Shown: one piece after another, positions 6,218 through 14,120 of the stretch
How the letters are laid out: every line of letters begins with the position of its first letter
Numbering within the stretch: the stretch's first letter is position 1
Assembly: GCA_043801935.1 (NCBI GenBank)
Contig: JAZDLO010000244.1
Location: 1 to 20,596, forward strand
Direction of reading: 5' to 3'
Source of the DNA: JAZDLO01 sp043801935
GTDB taxonomy: Bacteria > Actinomycetota > Thermoleophilia > RBG-16-64-13
DNA length: 20,596 bases
The notes under the pieces: generated by a model
What the model was told of the DNA's origin: nothing
Seen by the model: the letters and a program-made list of their open reading frames with translations, nothing else
Databases searched by the model: none
Position numbers and translations under genes: made by a program

Positions 6218-6600
6218 ATGGTCATTGGAATCCGGCCAGGGCCCTACTGGTCTGGAGCATTCGCGGCTACCAGACCCTCATCTCGCCCGCCCTTCCTCGG
6301 TCGTGCAAGTACCATCCCTCTTGTTCCCACTATGCCGTCGACGCTCTGACCGAATACGGTGCGCTTCGTGGTTTCGTGCTTGCCTCGTGGCGGCTCTTGC
6401 GCTGCAATCCTCTGGGCTACGGGGGCTACGACCCGGTGGAGAACCAGACCCTGTTCGAGTCGCGCACCAAGAGAGACCGTAGCTCCGGTCACAGAGGGGT
6501 GGGCCCCAGCCAGGGTTGCATCGCCCCCGCCAGCGTCGACGTGAGTGCGAAGCTGCGCTCAGGCCGGGGCGCGAAGGTCAGTACCGGGCGCAGCGCGTGA
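6214..6600 (+). CDS. yidD: YidD, membrane protein insertion efficiency factor
   Basis: YidD is a small peripheral membrane protein that aids YidC/Sec-dependent membrane protein insertion. The protein has 128 residues. Residues 1-75 carry the family core: SIRGYQTLISPALPRSCKYH, then PSCSHYAVDALTEYG and LRCNPLGYGGYDPVE, with the conserved cysteines. YidD is usually 70-90 residues; here about 45 extra residues rich in Arg, Ser and Gly follow with no recognisable domain. The GTG at 6214 overlaps the rnpA stop by 4 bases, implying translational coupling. yidC follows after 26 bases. Confidence 0.94.
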   Translation: MNGHWNPARALLVWSIRGYQTLISPALPRSCKYHPSCSHYAVDALTEYGALRGFVLASWRLLRCNPLGYGGYDPVENQTLFESRTKRDRSSGHRGVGPSQGCIAPASVDVSAKLRSGRGAKVSTGRSA

Positions 6601-6626
6601 TGCTGATCGATATGGGAACGATCTAG

Positions 6627-7523
6627 ATGGATAGCATTTACAAACCGCTCGCCCCGCTGGCCGACTTTTTCTTCGCCATCCTCCAGTTCTTGCACCAGAA
6701 CCTCGGGGTCAGCTGGTCGTGGTCGATCGTGTTGCTGACCGTGATCGTGCGGATCGTTCTGATCCCGCTGACGTGGCGGCAGATCAAGAGCATGCGGGCG
6801 ATGCAGGCCGTGCAGCCGCAGATAAAGGCTCTGCAAGAGAAGTACAAGCAGGATCGCCAACTGCTACAACAGAAGACCATGGAGTTCTATCAGGAGAACA
6901 AGATCAGCCCCTTCGGCTCCTGTCTCCCGTTGCTTCTCCAGCTCCCAGTGTTCTTCGGACTGTTCATCATGCTGAACAATGCGGGGAAGGTCGATGGAGT
7001 AGGCGCTTCGGCCGGCCGCTTTGTCAACCCCGTAGTCGGTTGGTTGTGGATACCTGATATAACACAATTCAGTATCATCTTGATGTTCCTCTATATCGCA
7101 AGCCAGTTTGTGGCTTCATATCAGACCGCAAGGAATAGTCCAAGTCAGCAGAAGATGATCGCCTATTTCATGCCGATAATCGTCGGTATATTCATGTTTA
7201 TAGGTAAATGGCCGGCTGGTCTAATGATTTATTGGTTCACATCGAACTTGTGGACCATAGCCCAGCAGGTCGTTGCTGAAAAGGTCATGCCGGCGCCCGT
7301 GGTGGCAGCTCCGGTCCCCGAGAAGGTGAAGGAGAAGGCGGCTCGGACTCCCACCAAAGTGAAGGCGAAGGCGGCCTCGACGCAGCCGGTTAAGAAGAGT
7401 GGAGGCAAGACCAGTGGCCAGAAGACGGGAACAAAAGGGAAAGCAGCAGGGAAAGCAGCAGGTGGCAAGAGCCAGCGGCCCAACCGTGGAGCAAGCCGTT
7501 CAAAGGGCCCTGGCCGAACTTGA
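6627..7523 (+). CDS. yidC: YidC/OxaA membrane protein insertase
   Basis: YidC inserts and folds inner-membrane proteins, alone or with SecYEG. The protein has 298 residues, in the short Gram-positive format without the large periplasmic domain. It has an N-terminal hydrophobic segment (about 10-28), a second segment with the groove arginine (VLLTVIVRIVLIPLTW), then a charged cytoplasmic hairpin (QIKALQEKYKQDRQ). Three more membrane segments follow, including CLPLLLQLPVFFGLFIML and PAGLMIYWFTSNLWTIAQQ. After about residue 215 comes a Lys/Ala/Gly-rich tail, the ribosome-contacting tail type. No lipobox signal is seen. The codons around 7040-7260 are noticeably more AT-rich than their surroundings. 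The tail-coding DNA overlaps the start of jag in another frame. Confidence 0.96.
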   Translation: MDSIYKPLAPLADFFFAILQFLHQNLGVSWSWSIVLLTVIVRIVLIPLTWRQIKSMRAMQAVQPQIKALQEKYKQDRQLLQQKTMEFYQENKISPFGSCLPLLLQLPVFFGLFIMLNNAGKVDGVGASAGRFVNPVVGWLWIPDITQFSIILMFLYIASQFVASYQTARNSPSQQKMIAYFMPIIVGIFMFIGKWPAGLMIYWFTSNLWTIAQQVVAEKVMPAPVVAAPVPEKVKEKAARTPTKVKAKAASTQPVKKSGGKTSGQKTGTKGKAAGKAAGGKSQRPNRGASRSKGPGRT

Positions 7524-8250
7524 TTTTGCCCCCGGCGAACTCGCCGAGGACCAATATGAGATGACCATCGTCATCCCGCCGGAAGAGGGGTTCATGGGCG
7601 TGGGCGCCGTCGATGCCGTGGTGGAGGTGGCACTGGTCGATGACGGCTTCGATTTCTATGGTCCCGAGAACGATGCCCAACCCGAAGAACTGCTGGATGA
7701 TGGTTTCGAGGACGGGGACTACGATGAGGACTACGATGAGGACGAGGGTTACGAGGAGAGCGGCGACGACGGTGAGCGCGACGACGAGGGGCTGACTGAG
7801 AAGCCCGAAGCCGTGCGACTACGGGCCTTTCTGCAGCGTGTCTTGAGCGAACTGGGCCTCATTGCGCGGGTGCGGGTCACGGAGGGCCCCGATGAGTTGC
7901 ACGCCGAGATCGCCGGAGAAGACCTGGGTATCTTCATCGGTCGGAGAGGGCAGACCATCGATGCGGTGGAGTATCTGGCGAGCATCGCGGTCTTCCCGGG
8001 GTCTCACCCGCGGAAGCACGTGGAACTGGACGCGGAAGGGTACAAAGAGCGTCGACGGCGGCAAATAGAACGGGTGGCCATTCGAAAAGCCCAGGAAGCT
8101 GCCAAGCGGGGCAAGCCCGTCCAACTCACCCCGATGACTCCCGCCGAGCGGAAGATCGTCCACTTGACGCTTAAGGACCGGGCCGACGTGGTGACGGCCA
8201 GCCTGGGACGCGAGCCGAACCGGTCGGTGATCATCTCGCCGATACGCTAG
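7462..8250 (+). CDS. jag: Jag/KhpB-type RNA-binding protein (Jag-N, KH and R3H domains)
   Basis: Jag (KhpB, SpoIIIJ-associated) is an RNA-binding protein encoded next to yidC. From GTG 7462 it has 262 residues. The Jag-N domain includes TVEQAVQRALAELDF and EEGFMGVGAVDAVVEV. A strongly acidic Asp/Glu/Tyr linker of about 40 residues follows. The KH domain has a GxxG-type loop in IFIGRRGQTIDAVEYLASI. The R3H domain has ERRRRQIERVAIRKAQEAAK and ends in GREPNRSVIISPIR. GTG 7399 (longer) and GTG 7486 (shorter) are alternative starts; 7462 keeps the whole Jag-N domain and has a GGGA about 9 bases upstream. Every choice overlaps yidC, by 38-125 bases. The linker DNA has a 12-bp tandem duplication at 7717-7740. 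Confidence 0.92.
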   Translation: MARASGPTVEQAVQRALAELDFAPGELAEDQYEMTIVIPPEEGFMGVGAVDAVVEVALVDDGFDFYGPENDAQPEELLDDGFEDGDYDEDYDEDEGYEESGDDGERDDEGLTEKPEAVRLRAFLQRVLSELGLIARVRVTEGPDELHAEIAGEDLGIFIGRRGQTIDAVEYLASIAVFPGSHPRKHVELDAEGYKERRRRQIERVAIRKAQEAAKRGKPVQLTPMTPAERKIVHLTLKDRADVVTASLGREPNRSVIISPIR

Positions 8251-8471
8251 GTCCCGGCACAGCCAGCGGACCTGCGGGGAAGCGTCGGGTCGCTCGACCA
8301 GAGGGCGGCCGGCCGGGTCGACCGACCAGGCGGACCGCGTTCCCCTTGGAGCGTCGGCTGGGGACAGGGACGGGGCGGGATCCGGGGCGCGGCGCCGCCG
8401 CCGGCGTGGTAGCCCGGACGCTTTTCTGGCATCATCTTCGCCCTTGATCATCTCTGACACGAGAGCTAGAC
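8251..8471. other. GC-rich spacer between jag and mnmE
   Basis: These 221 bases have no gene. They are very GC-rich with short inverted elements (GGTCG-CT-CGACC at 8288-8299, GGTCGACC at 8316-8323, and a GGCGC/GCGCC cluster near 8385-8405). These could end transcription of the rpmH cluster, but none is a stem followed by a T-tract. No convincing promoter for mnmE was found; the last 50 bases are the least GC-rich part. Confidence 0.4.
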
Positions 8472-9980
8472 GTGAAGCCACACATGATCGGTGAACCGCA
8501 CAACCCGCCCGGACAATCTCCTCTCGGGGTCGAGCCCGTTCTCAGCGAGGCCGAGCCGGAGACCGCGACATGGGGGGAGGACACCATCGCGGCCATCTCT
8601 ACGGCGATAGGACCCGGCGCTATCGGCATGGTCAGGATGAGTGGACCGGACGCGCTCACTATCGCCGAGTCTGCTTTCCAACCCGCGCGAGGCACAGCGC
8701 TCTCGGCACGAGAGACCTACCGTTTGCTGTACGGGCGCGTCGTCGACCCTCTCAGCGGTGAGTCAGTGGACGAGGCGCTGCTGGCGGTCATGCGGGCTCC
8801 GCGCTCGTACACTCGCGAGGACGTGGTCGAGCTACATTGCCACGGGGGGTTGGCCGCACAGCGAGCTGTGCTGCGGCTGATGGTGCGCCTGGGGGCTCGG
8901 CTGGCGGAGCCGGGGGAGTTCACCCGCCGGGCATTCCTAAACGGGCGCATCGACTTAGCTCAGGCCGAGAGCGTCGCCGCAATCGTGGCCGCTCGAAGCT
9001 CGGGTGCGCTGAGAGCCTCGGTGCGGCAGCTCGAAGGCGGGCTTTCGGAGAAGCTCCGCGTCCTTAGGAGAGAACTGGTGGGGCTTCTTGCGCAGATAGA
9101 GGCCACGGTAGATTTCTCCGACGAAGATGTGGACCCTCTGGATTGGGAATCGCTGACCAAAGGGCTGGCTTCGGTGCAGAACGATCTGGCCCGTCTCCTC
9201 AGGACGGCTTTCTTGGGGCGCGCGTTGGAAATGGGAGTACGTACCGCTATCGTGGGCAGACCGAACGTGGGCAAGAGTTCTCTCCTCAACGCGCTGCTGA
9301 TGAGGGAGCGGGCCATCGTGTCGGAGACACCCGGGACCACGAGGGACACGGTAGAGGAACTCATGGAGATCGGCGGCATCCCCATCCACCTGGTGGATAC
9401 GGCGGGCATGCGTAGCGATGGAGATCATGTCGAGCAGTTGGGAGTGGAACGGTCGGTCAGAGCCATGGAGCAGGCCGATCTGGTTCTAGCCGTGTTCGAC
9501 CTGTCGGCGCCCTGGGACGACACGGACGAACGACTGGTGGACAGCCTTGACCCGGCACGTTCGATCATCGTCAGGAACAAGAGCGACCTGGCGCCCTGGG
9601 CGTGGGCGGGGCAGCCGGGTGGCCTCAGCCAGGCGGCGGTGCCCGAAACGGACCGCCAGGCTAGGCACGAATGTGCGGTTTCGGCGCTCACGGGAGAGGG
9701 TCTCGACGACCTTCGCGCCCGTATTCAGCAGATCATCACCGGCGGAGAAGGCCTACACCTGGAAGAGCCGATCCTCGCGACAGAGCGTCAGCGGGGCCTG
9801 GTGAGCGAGGCGGTGGACAGCGCAGGTGCAGCGCTCGCGGGCGCGACCCTAAACAGCGACGAAGAGCTTGTCTGCGAAGATATCAGGGGGGCCGTGCAGG
9901 CACTGGGGCGCATAACTGGCGAAGAACTGACTCCGGACTTGCTGGACGAGATCTTCAGCAGGTTCTGCTTGGGCAAATAG
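8472..9980 (+). CDS. mnmE: tRNA modification GTPase MnmE
   Basis: MnmE, with MnmG, adds an aminomethyl or carboxymethylaminomethyl group to U34 of wobble-position tRNAs. The protein has 502 residues. The tetrahydrofolate-binding N-domain begins at EDTIAAISTAIGPGAIGMVR (36-55). A helical domain contains the inserted Ras-like G domain with G1 GRPNVGKS (262-269), the segment SETPGTTRDTV, G3 DTAG (309-312) and G4 NKSD (369-372). The C-terminus FCLGK keeps the C-x-G-K motif with the family cysteine. The GTG at 8472 gives about 35 residues before the conserved start; no later ATG, GTG or TTG precedes the conserved block except ATG 8484. The stop is 12 bases before the mnmG paralog. Confidence 0.96.
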   Translation: MKPHMIGEPHNPPGQSPLGVEPVLSEAEPETATWGEDTIAAISTAIGPGAIGMVRMSGPDALTIAESAFQPARGTALSARETYRLLYGRVVDPLSGESVDEALLAVMRAPRSYTREDVVELHCHGGLAAQRAVLRLMVRLGARLAEPGEFTRRAFLNGRIDLAQAESVAAIVAARSSGALRASVRQLEGGLSEKLRVLRRELVGLLAQIEATVDFSDEDVDPLDWESLTKGLASVQNDLARLLRTAFLGRALEMGVRTAIVGRPNVGKSSLLNALLMRERAIVSETPGTTRDTVEELMEIGGIPIHLVDTAGMRSDGDHVEQLGVERSVRAMEQADLVLAVFDLSAPWDDTDERLVDSLDPARSIIVRNKSDLAPWAWAGQPGGLSQAAVPETDRQARHECAVSALTGEGLDDLRARIQQIITGGEGLHLEEPILATERQRGLVSEAVDSAGAALAGATLNSDEELVCEDIRGAVQALGRITGEELTPDLLDEIFSRFCLGK

Positions 9981-9992
9981 GGGGGCCGGCGC

Positions 9993-11402
9993 ATGGGGGC
10001 ATCCTCACAGGTGGAGCGGCACACACGCCCGAGGCCGACGGGCAGAGAGCCTCTCGGAGTGGTCGTGGTCGGGGCGGGTGTTTCGGGTTGTGCGTGCGCG
10101 GCAGCGCTCGCCTCGAAGGGTGCGCGCGTGACCGCTCTAAACAGCGCGTTGGACGCAGTGGGCCTACCCGGATACGGTCCTGATCTGCCGGCGGGAGCTG
10201 GTGGCTGGGCCGAGATCGGGGAGACGATGGCGTCTCTACCCGTGGCCCTTCGCGGAGCGTGGCTCAACGCAGCCTCGGTTCCAGAGAATGGGGCGCCCCT
10301 TCTTATCGTGGATAGGCGGGCGGTGAGCATTGAGACCAAGCGGGCCCTCGAACGCATCCCGGGGCTCCAGTTCAGACAGGGTCTGGTGACGGACATAAGG
10401 GTTGTACCGGCAGAGAGTCAGCTATCCCGTGACCCTGCGCGGGGACGCCTCGAAGTCGAGACCGTGTTCGGAGAAGTGATCGAAGCGGATGCCGTGGTTG
10501 TGGCTGTGGGACTCGGTCTGGGCGGCCATGTCACCGTGGGCGCCGACGTGCTACCCGGAGGACGGTACGGCGAGATCCCTGCGGACGGCCTGCGCAAAGC
10601 CCTCGGGGCGATGGGCGTGACCTTCCGGGAGGTCACGATGGAGGTCGGGGCCAGGTTCTCGAGCCACAGCTGTGCGCTGCCGGAGGCCCTGGCGGGTTCC
10701 CGAAGCGGCCACGTTGCCCGCGCGACTGTCCCGGTCCGCGGGATCTTGGAGGAATCAGGGGGGAAGTGGCCCGTGGGGCGTCGGTCGGAGCTCGAACGGG
10801 TGCGGCAGGTCCTGTGGAGGGATCATGACTCTGACGATATCGACGGTTCTGCCGACGTCGAGACCGACCCGGGCAATCCGTGGCCGGAGGGTTATCCCCC
10901 CGCCGCCCACTGGACCGAGGGCCTACGGATCGATGAGGTCGTGCTCGACGAGAGGGTCCACGGGGCGACGGTCCCGCTCCTGTCTCCCGACGGTGTGGCC
11001 ACGGCTGAGTTGCACCTCTCTCCCGAGGGAGCACATATCACTGGGCTGCAGATCGAAGGACCTGGCGGTTCGTCCGTTGACGGGCGGATTCCGGCAAGCC
11101 GAAGGGGCTATACGGTGCACGCTCTCGTGGTGACGGGTCTCGACCCGGGCGGCAGGTTAGCAGTCGACTCGCATACACGGCCGCGGATATGGGTGACGGG
11201 TCGGGCCGCCGGGGCGGACGGTTACTTGGAAAGCCTTCGTTCGGGGGCGCGCGTGGCGGAGGAGGTGGCCAGAGAGCTCGCCGAGGGCGGCTCCAGGTCC
11301 CCCGGTGGATGCTTCGGCGGCGCGGGTGGAGAGGCCAGGGATCAGGAAGATCGGGCGACCCGGGCAACCGGCCTGCCGGGTGTGGATGGGGAGCCAGGAT
11401 GA
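9993..11402 (+). CDS. Diverged MnmG-like FAD protein (paralog lacking catalytic cysteines and C-terminal domain)
   Basis: This 469-residue protein lies between mnmE and mnmG. It has an N-terminal dinucleotide-binding motif LGVVVVGAGVSGCACAAA (GAGVSG at 27-32). Its landmarks line up with the MnmG encoded next to it: ADAVVVAVG with ARAVVLAAG, GGRYGEIPADGLRKALGAMG (189-208) with AGRVGELPARRLSQSLLEAG, and GRAAGADGYLESLRSG (403-418) with GQLNGTSGYEEAAAQG. It lacks the CNPAVGG and RYCPS segments that carry the two MnmG catalytic cysteines. It also lacks the roughly 200-residue C-terminal helical domain that contacts MnmE and tRNA; a Gly/Arg-rich tail of about 40 residues replaces it. The ATG has GGGGGG about 7 bases upstream. 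Its stop overlaps mnmG as ATGA. It is probably an FAD-binding relative with a changed role; the exact function is unknown. Confidence 0.78.
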   Translation: MGASSQVERHTRPRPTGREPLGVVVVGAGVSGCACAAALASKGARVTALNSALDAVGLPGYGPDLPAGAGGWAEIGETMASLPVALRGAWLNAASVPENGAPLLIVDRRAVSIETKRALERIPGLQFRQGLVTDIRVVPAESQLSRDPARGRLEVETVFGEVIEADAVVVAVGLGLGGHVTVGADVLPGGRYGEIPADGLRKALGAMGVTFREVTMEVGARFSSHSCALPEALAGSRSGHVARATVPVRGILEESGGKWPVGRRSELERVRQVLWRDHDSDDIDGSADVETDPGNPWPEGYPPAAHWTEGLRIDEVVLDERVHGATVPLLSPDGVATAELHLSPEGAHITGLQIEGPGGSSVDGRIPASRRGYTVHALVVTGLDPGGRLAVDSHTRPRIWVTGRAAGADGYLESLRSGARVAEEVARELAEGGSRSPGGCFGGAGGEARDQEDRATRATGLPGVDGEPG

Positions 11403-13339
11403 CGGCCCGGTATGGAGAGTGGACGTACGACGTCGTCGTCGTCGGCGGAGGGCACGCCGGTTGCGAGGCGGCGCTGGCGGCCGCACGCATGGGCTGCCGT
11501 ACGGCTATGGTCACGCTCCACCTGGACAATATCGCGCTTATGCCGTGCAACCCCGCGGTTGGGGGAGTGGGTAAGGGCCAACTCACGCGCGAGGTCGATG
11601 CCCTCGGGGGTGAGCAGGGCCGGAACACCGATCGAGCCTTCATTCAGATCAAGATGCTGAACACCTCGAAAGGGCCTGCGGTCAGGGCTCTGCGGGCCCA
11701 AGCCGACAAGCGGCTCTACGAGGACTGGATGAAGGTCATCCTCTCGCGGACGCCCAATCTCGTCCTGATCCAGGGTGAGGCGGTCGCTCTCGATGTTTCA
11801 CGTGAAACAGTCCGGGGGGTGGAGCTCGCCGACGGTCGTCGGCTTGGAGCCCGGGCTGTCGTGCTGGCAGCAGGGACCTTCTTGCGGGCAAAGGTCGTCA
11901 TAGGCGACCGAAGCTACGCAGCAGGACGCGTCGGTGAGCTCCCCGCTCGGCGCTTGTCGCAGAGCCTCCTCGAGGCCGGCTTGGAGCTCGACCGCTTCCA
12001 ATCGGCCACTCCGCCACGCGTCGACGGAAACACCATCGACCGGGAGCGCATGGCCCTCCAGACGGGCGACGCACAGCCCCTCTCGTTCTCTCATTGGCAG
12101 GTGCCGGCCCCACGTCGGCAACTACCCTGCTATCTCACGCACACCACCGCCGCGACTCATGAAGTGGTGGCCGAGCATCTCCATCTTAGCCCGCTCAAGA
12201 GCGGTTCCGTCAGTGGGAAGGGTCCCAGGTACTGCCCCTCTATCGACCGAAAGCTGATCAACTTCCCGGAGAAGGACCACCATCCGGTATTCGTCGAGCC
12301 GGAGGGCGTCACCACTCAGGAAATGTATCTGCAGGGGTTGACCACCAGCCTTCCCGTGTTCGTGCAGCAGATGATCATTCAGGCCACGCCTGGTCTCGAG
12401 CGGGCGCGTCTGGTCCGCCCGGGTTATGCTGTCGAATACGACTACCTCCCTCCCCAACAGCTCACCCTGGCCCTGCAAACCAAGGCGGTAAGCGGCCTTT
12501 TCTCCGGCGGACAGCTCAACGGGACCTCCGGCTACGAGGAGGCTGCCGCGCAAGGTCTGATGGCGGGGATCAACGCTGCCCTACACGTCCGAAACGAGGC
12601 CCCGTTCATATTGCGCAGGGACCAGGCCTACATCGGTGTCCTGATAGACGACTTGGTGACAAAGGGCGTGGACGAACCATACCGGATGTTCACGTCCCGG
12701 GCGGAATACCGTCTCCTTCTGCGCCATGATAACGCCGCGGAAAGGCTCTCTCATCTGGGGCATTCGCTCGGACTGCTCACCGCTGAGCAGCTCTCCGTCG
12801 TCGAAGAGAAACAAGGCAAGATCAGGGAGTACTCCCGGTTGCTCGACATGGTCCAAGTCAGGTCGACCGAGGAGACCGACACGCTCCTTGAGTCGCTGGG
12901 CACCGCTCCTCTGGAAGAATCCCAGACCGCCGCGAAGATCCTCCGCCGGCCGCAGGTATCCTTTGATGATCTGCTCGGTCTCGTCTCTGCAACGGATCGA
13001 GATCGCATCGTCTCCGCCCCCCAGGACGTGATCGAGCAACTGGCCATCCACGCGCGGTACGAGGGCTATATCCGACGACAGATGGCCGAGATCAGGCGGC
13101 ACCGCGCCACCGAGACGCTGCTGATTCCGGATGGATTCGAGTACTGGTCACTGGAAGGCCTTACGTACGAGGCAAAGGACAAGCTGAGCCGGCTCCGCCC
13201 CGTCACGCTCGGCCAGGCCTCCCGGGTCCCGGGGGTCTCTCCTGCGGATATCTCGGTCTTGCTCGTACATCTTCATCGATCGCGACGAGCTCCGCCTGAT
13301 CCTGCTCCTCAGGCGACTGCGCTCGCTCTGGATCATTGA
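11399..13339 (+). CDS. mnmG: tRNA uridine-5-carboxymethylaminomethyl(34) synthesis enzyme MnmG
   Basis: MnmG is the FAD-dependent partner of MnmE in U34 wobble modification. From the ATG at 11399 the protein has 646 residues, close to the family norm. Motifs are YDVVVVGGGHAGCEAALAAA (10-29), MPCNPAVGGVGKGQ with catalytic Cys50, NTSKGPAVRALRAQADK, AAGRVGELPA (174-183), GPRYCPSI with catalytic Cys279, and the FAD motif GQLNGTSGYEEAAAQG. The C-terminal domain ends with PVTLGQASRVPGVSPADISV. The ATG overlaps the previous stop (ATGA) and a GGGGAG lies about 6 bases upstream. A longer start at GTG 11189 would run through the paralog and is rejected. Residues 132-137 (DVSRET) are encoded by the parS site. 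Confidence 0.97.
   Translation: MTARYGEWTYDVVVVGGGHAGCEAALAAARMGCRTAMVTLHLDNIALMPCNPAVGGVGKGQLTREVDALGGEQGRNTDRAFIQIKMLNTSKGPAVRALRAQADKRLYEDWMKVILSRTPNLVLIQGEAVALDVSRETVRGVELADGRRLGARAVVLAAGTFLRAKVVIGDRSYAAGRVGELPARRLSQSLLEAGLELDRFQSATPPRVDGNTIDRERMALQTGDAQPLSFSHWQVPAPRRQLPCYLTHTTAATHEVVAEHLHLSPLKSGSVSGKGPRYCPSIDRKLINFPEKDHHPVFVEPEGVTTQEMYLQGLTTSLPVFVQQMIIQATPGLERARLVRPGYAVEYDYLPPQQLTLALQTKAVSGLFSGGQLNGTSGYEEAAAQGLMAGINAALHVRNEAPFILRRDQAYIGVLIDDLVTKGVDEPYRMFTSRAEYRLLLRHDNAAERLSHLGHSLGLLTAEQLSVVEEKQGKIREYSRLLDMVQVRSTEETDTLLESLGTAPLEESQTAAKILRRPQVSFDDLLGLVSATDRDRIVSAPQDVIEQLAIHARYEGYIRRQMAEIRRHRATETLLIPDGFEYWSLEGLTYEAKDKLSRLRPVTLGQASRVPGVSPADISVLLVHLHRSRRAPPDPAPQATALALDH
11794..11809. promoter_or_regulatory. 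parS: parS centromere site (perfect 16-bp palindrome) inside mnmG
   Basis: TGTTTCACGTGAAACA is an exact copy of the bacterial chromosomal parS consensus bound by ParB/Spo0J. It encodes part of DVSRET in MnmG, so the palindrome is embedded in a coding region. It lies about 3.1 kb from parB and about 6.5 kb from the oriC boxes, as expected for an origin-proximal centromere. I found no second full site in the window. Confidence 0.95.
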
Positions 13340-13352
13340 TCGAGGCCTCACG

Positions 13353-14054
13353 CTGAAACTGACCGAAACCAACGCCTACTCGGCCCGCGGCCTCGATTCA
13401 GCCGCTCAGCATCGCCTGGCTGTCCTGGGCGACCTCATTCTTGGGGCGGGCTTCAATGTGACCGGTCTCACGGATCCGCAAGAGATCGAGCGTACCCATT
13501 TCCTTGATTGCCTGTCGCTGCTCGACCTGGGCTGCGTCACCTCGGCAAGGAGCTTGGTCGACGTCGGTTCCGGAGCGGGACTGCCGGCCTTGGTCCTCGC
13601 GGTGGCTCTGCCAAGCGTCAAGATCGTGGCGGTAGAATCGCGGCGAAAGAAATGCGCCTACATAGGCCGGGCCACAGAGGCTCTCCGTCTGCGGAACGTC
13701 GAGGTCTACTGCGTCCGGGCCGAGGAGTACGGACGCAATCTCGGTCGGGGGGCTTATGACGTGGTCGTATCCCGAGCCCTAGCCGCGCTGGCGGTAGTGG
13801 CCGAGTACTCGCTCCCGTTATTGGCGGTCGGCGGAACCATGGTAGCGATGAAGGGGGCCATATCGGACCAAGAGCGTACCCAGGCAGAGAAAGCTCTCGG
13901 TATACTGGGATCAGAGCTACTTGAGGCGGTGCGGTTGCAACCATTCTCGGGAGCACAGAATCGATGGGTGTACCTCGCTCGGAAGATCCGCGTCACGCCC
14001 AGCGACTATCCGCGTCGTCCCGGGATCCCTGCAAAGCGGCCCCTTGGTGGCTGA
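13353..14054 (+). CDS. rsmG: 16S rRNA (guanine(527)-N7)-methyltransferase RsmG, apparent CTG start
   Basis: RsmG (GidB) methylates G527 of 16S rRNA using SAM. The fold is clear: GFNVTGLTDPQEIERTHFLD (the family N-L-T region), then the SAM-binding SLVDVGSGAGLPALVLAVAL, VAVESRRKKCAYI and VVSRALAALAVVAEY. The family N-terminal helix region (SAAQHRLAVLGDLILGAGFN) lies upstream of the first ATG/GTG, the GTG at 13458, so starting there would truncate a conserved region. In frame between the mnmG stop (13337-13339) and 13458 there is no ATG, GTG or TTG. The CTG at 13353 has a GAGG exactly 7 bases upstream and gives 233 residues, a normal length. ATT at 13335 is a less likely alternative. A sequencing frameshift cannot be excluded. 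Confidence 0.88.
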   Translation: MKLTETNAYSARGLDSAAQHRLAVLGDLILGAGFNVTGLTDPQEIERTHFLDCLSLLDLGCVTSARSLVDVGSGAGLPALVLAVALPSVKIVAVESRRKKCAYIGRATEALRLRNVEVYCVRAEEYGRNLGRGAYDVVVSRALAALAVVAEYSLPLLAVGGTMVAMKGAISDQERTQAEKALGILGSELLEAVRLQPFSGAQNRWVYLARKIRVTPSDYPRRPGIPAKRPLGG

Positions 14055-14120
14055 GACGACTACGAACGCAAACGGTGCCGAGCTGTATGCCGTCGCGACG
14101 ACAGTAGGAAGGGCGCGACT

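Noticed and set aside
8288..8323. GGTCG/CGACC inverted elements after jag as an intrinsic terminator
   Set aside because: The stems are short and there is no T-run; such motifs are frequent by chance in this composition.
11189..11398. Longer MnmG starting at GTG 11189
   Set aside because: The added 70 residues are Gly/Arg-rich, lie wholly inside the paralog's coding region, and the conserved MnmG start begins just after the ATG at 11399 with a good ribosome binding site.
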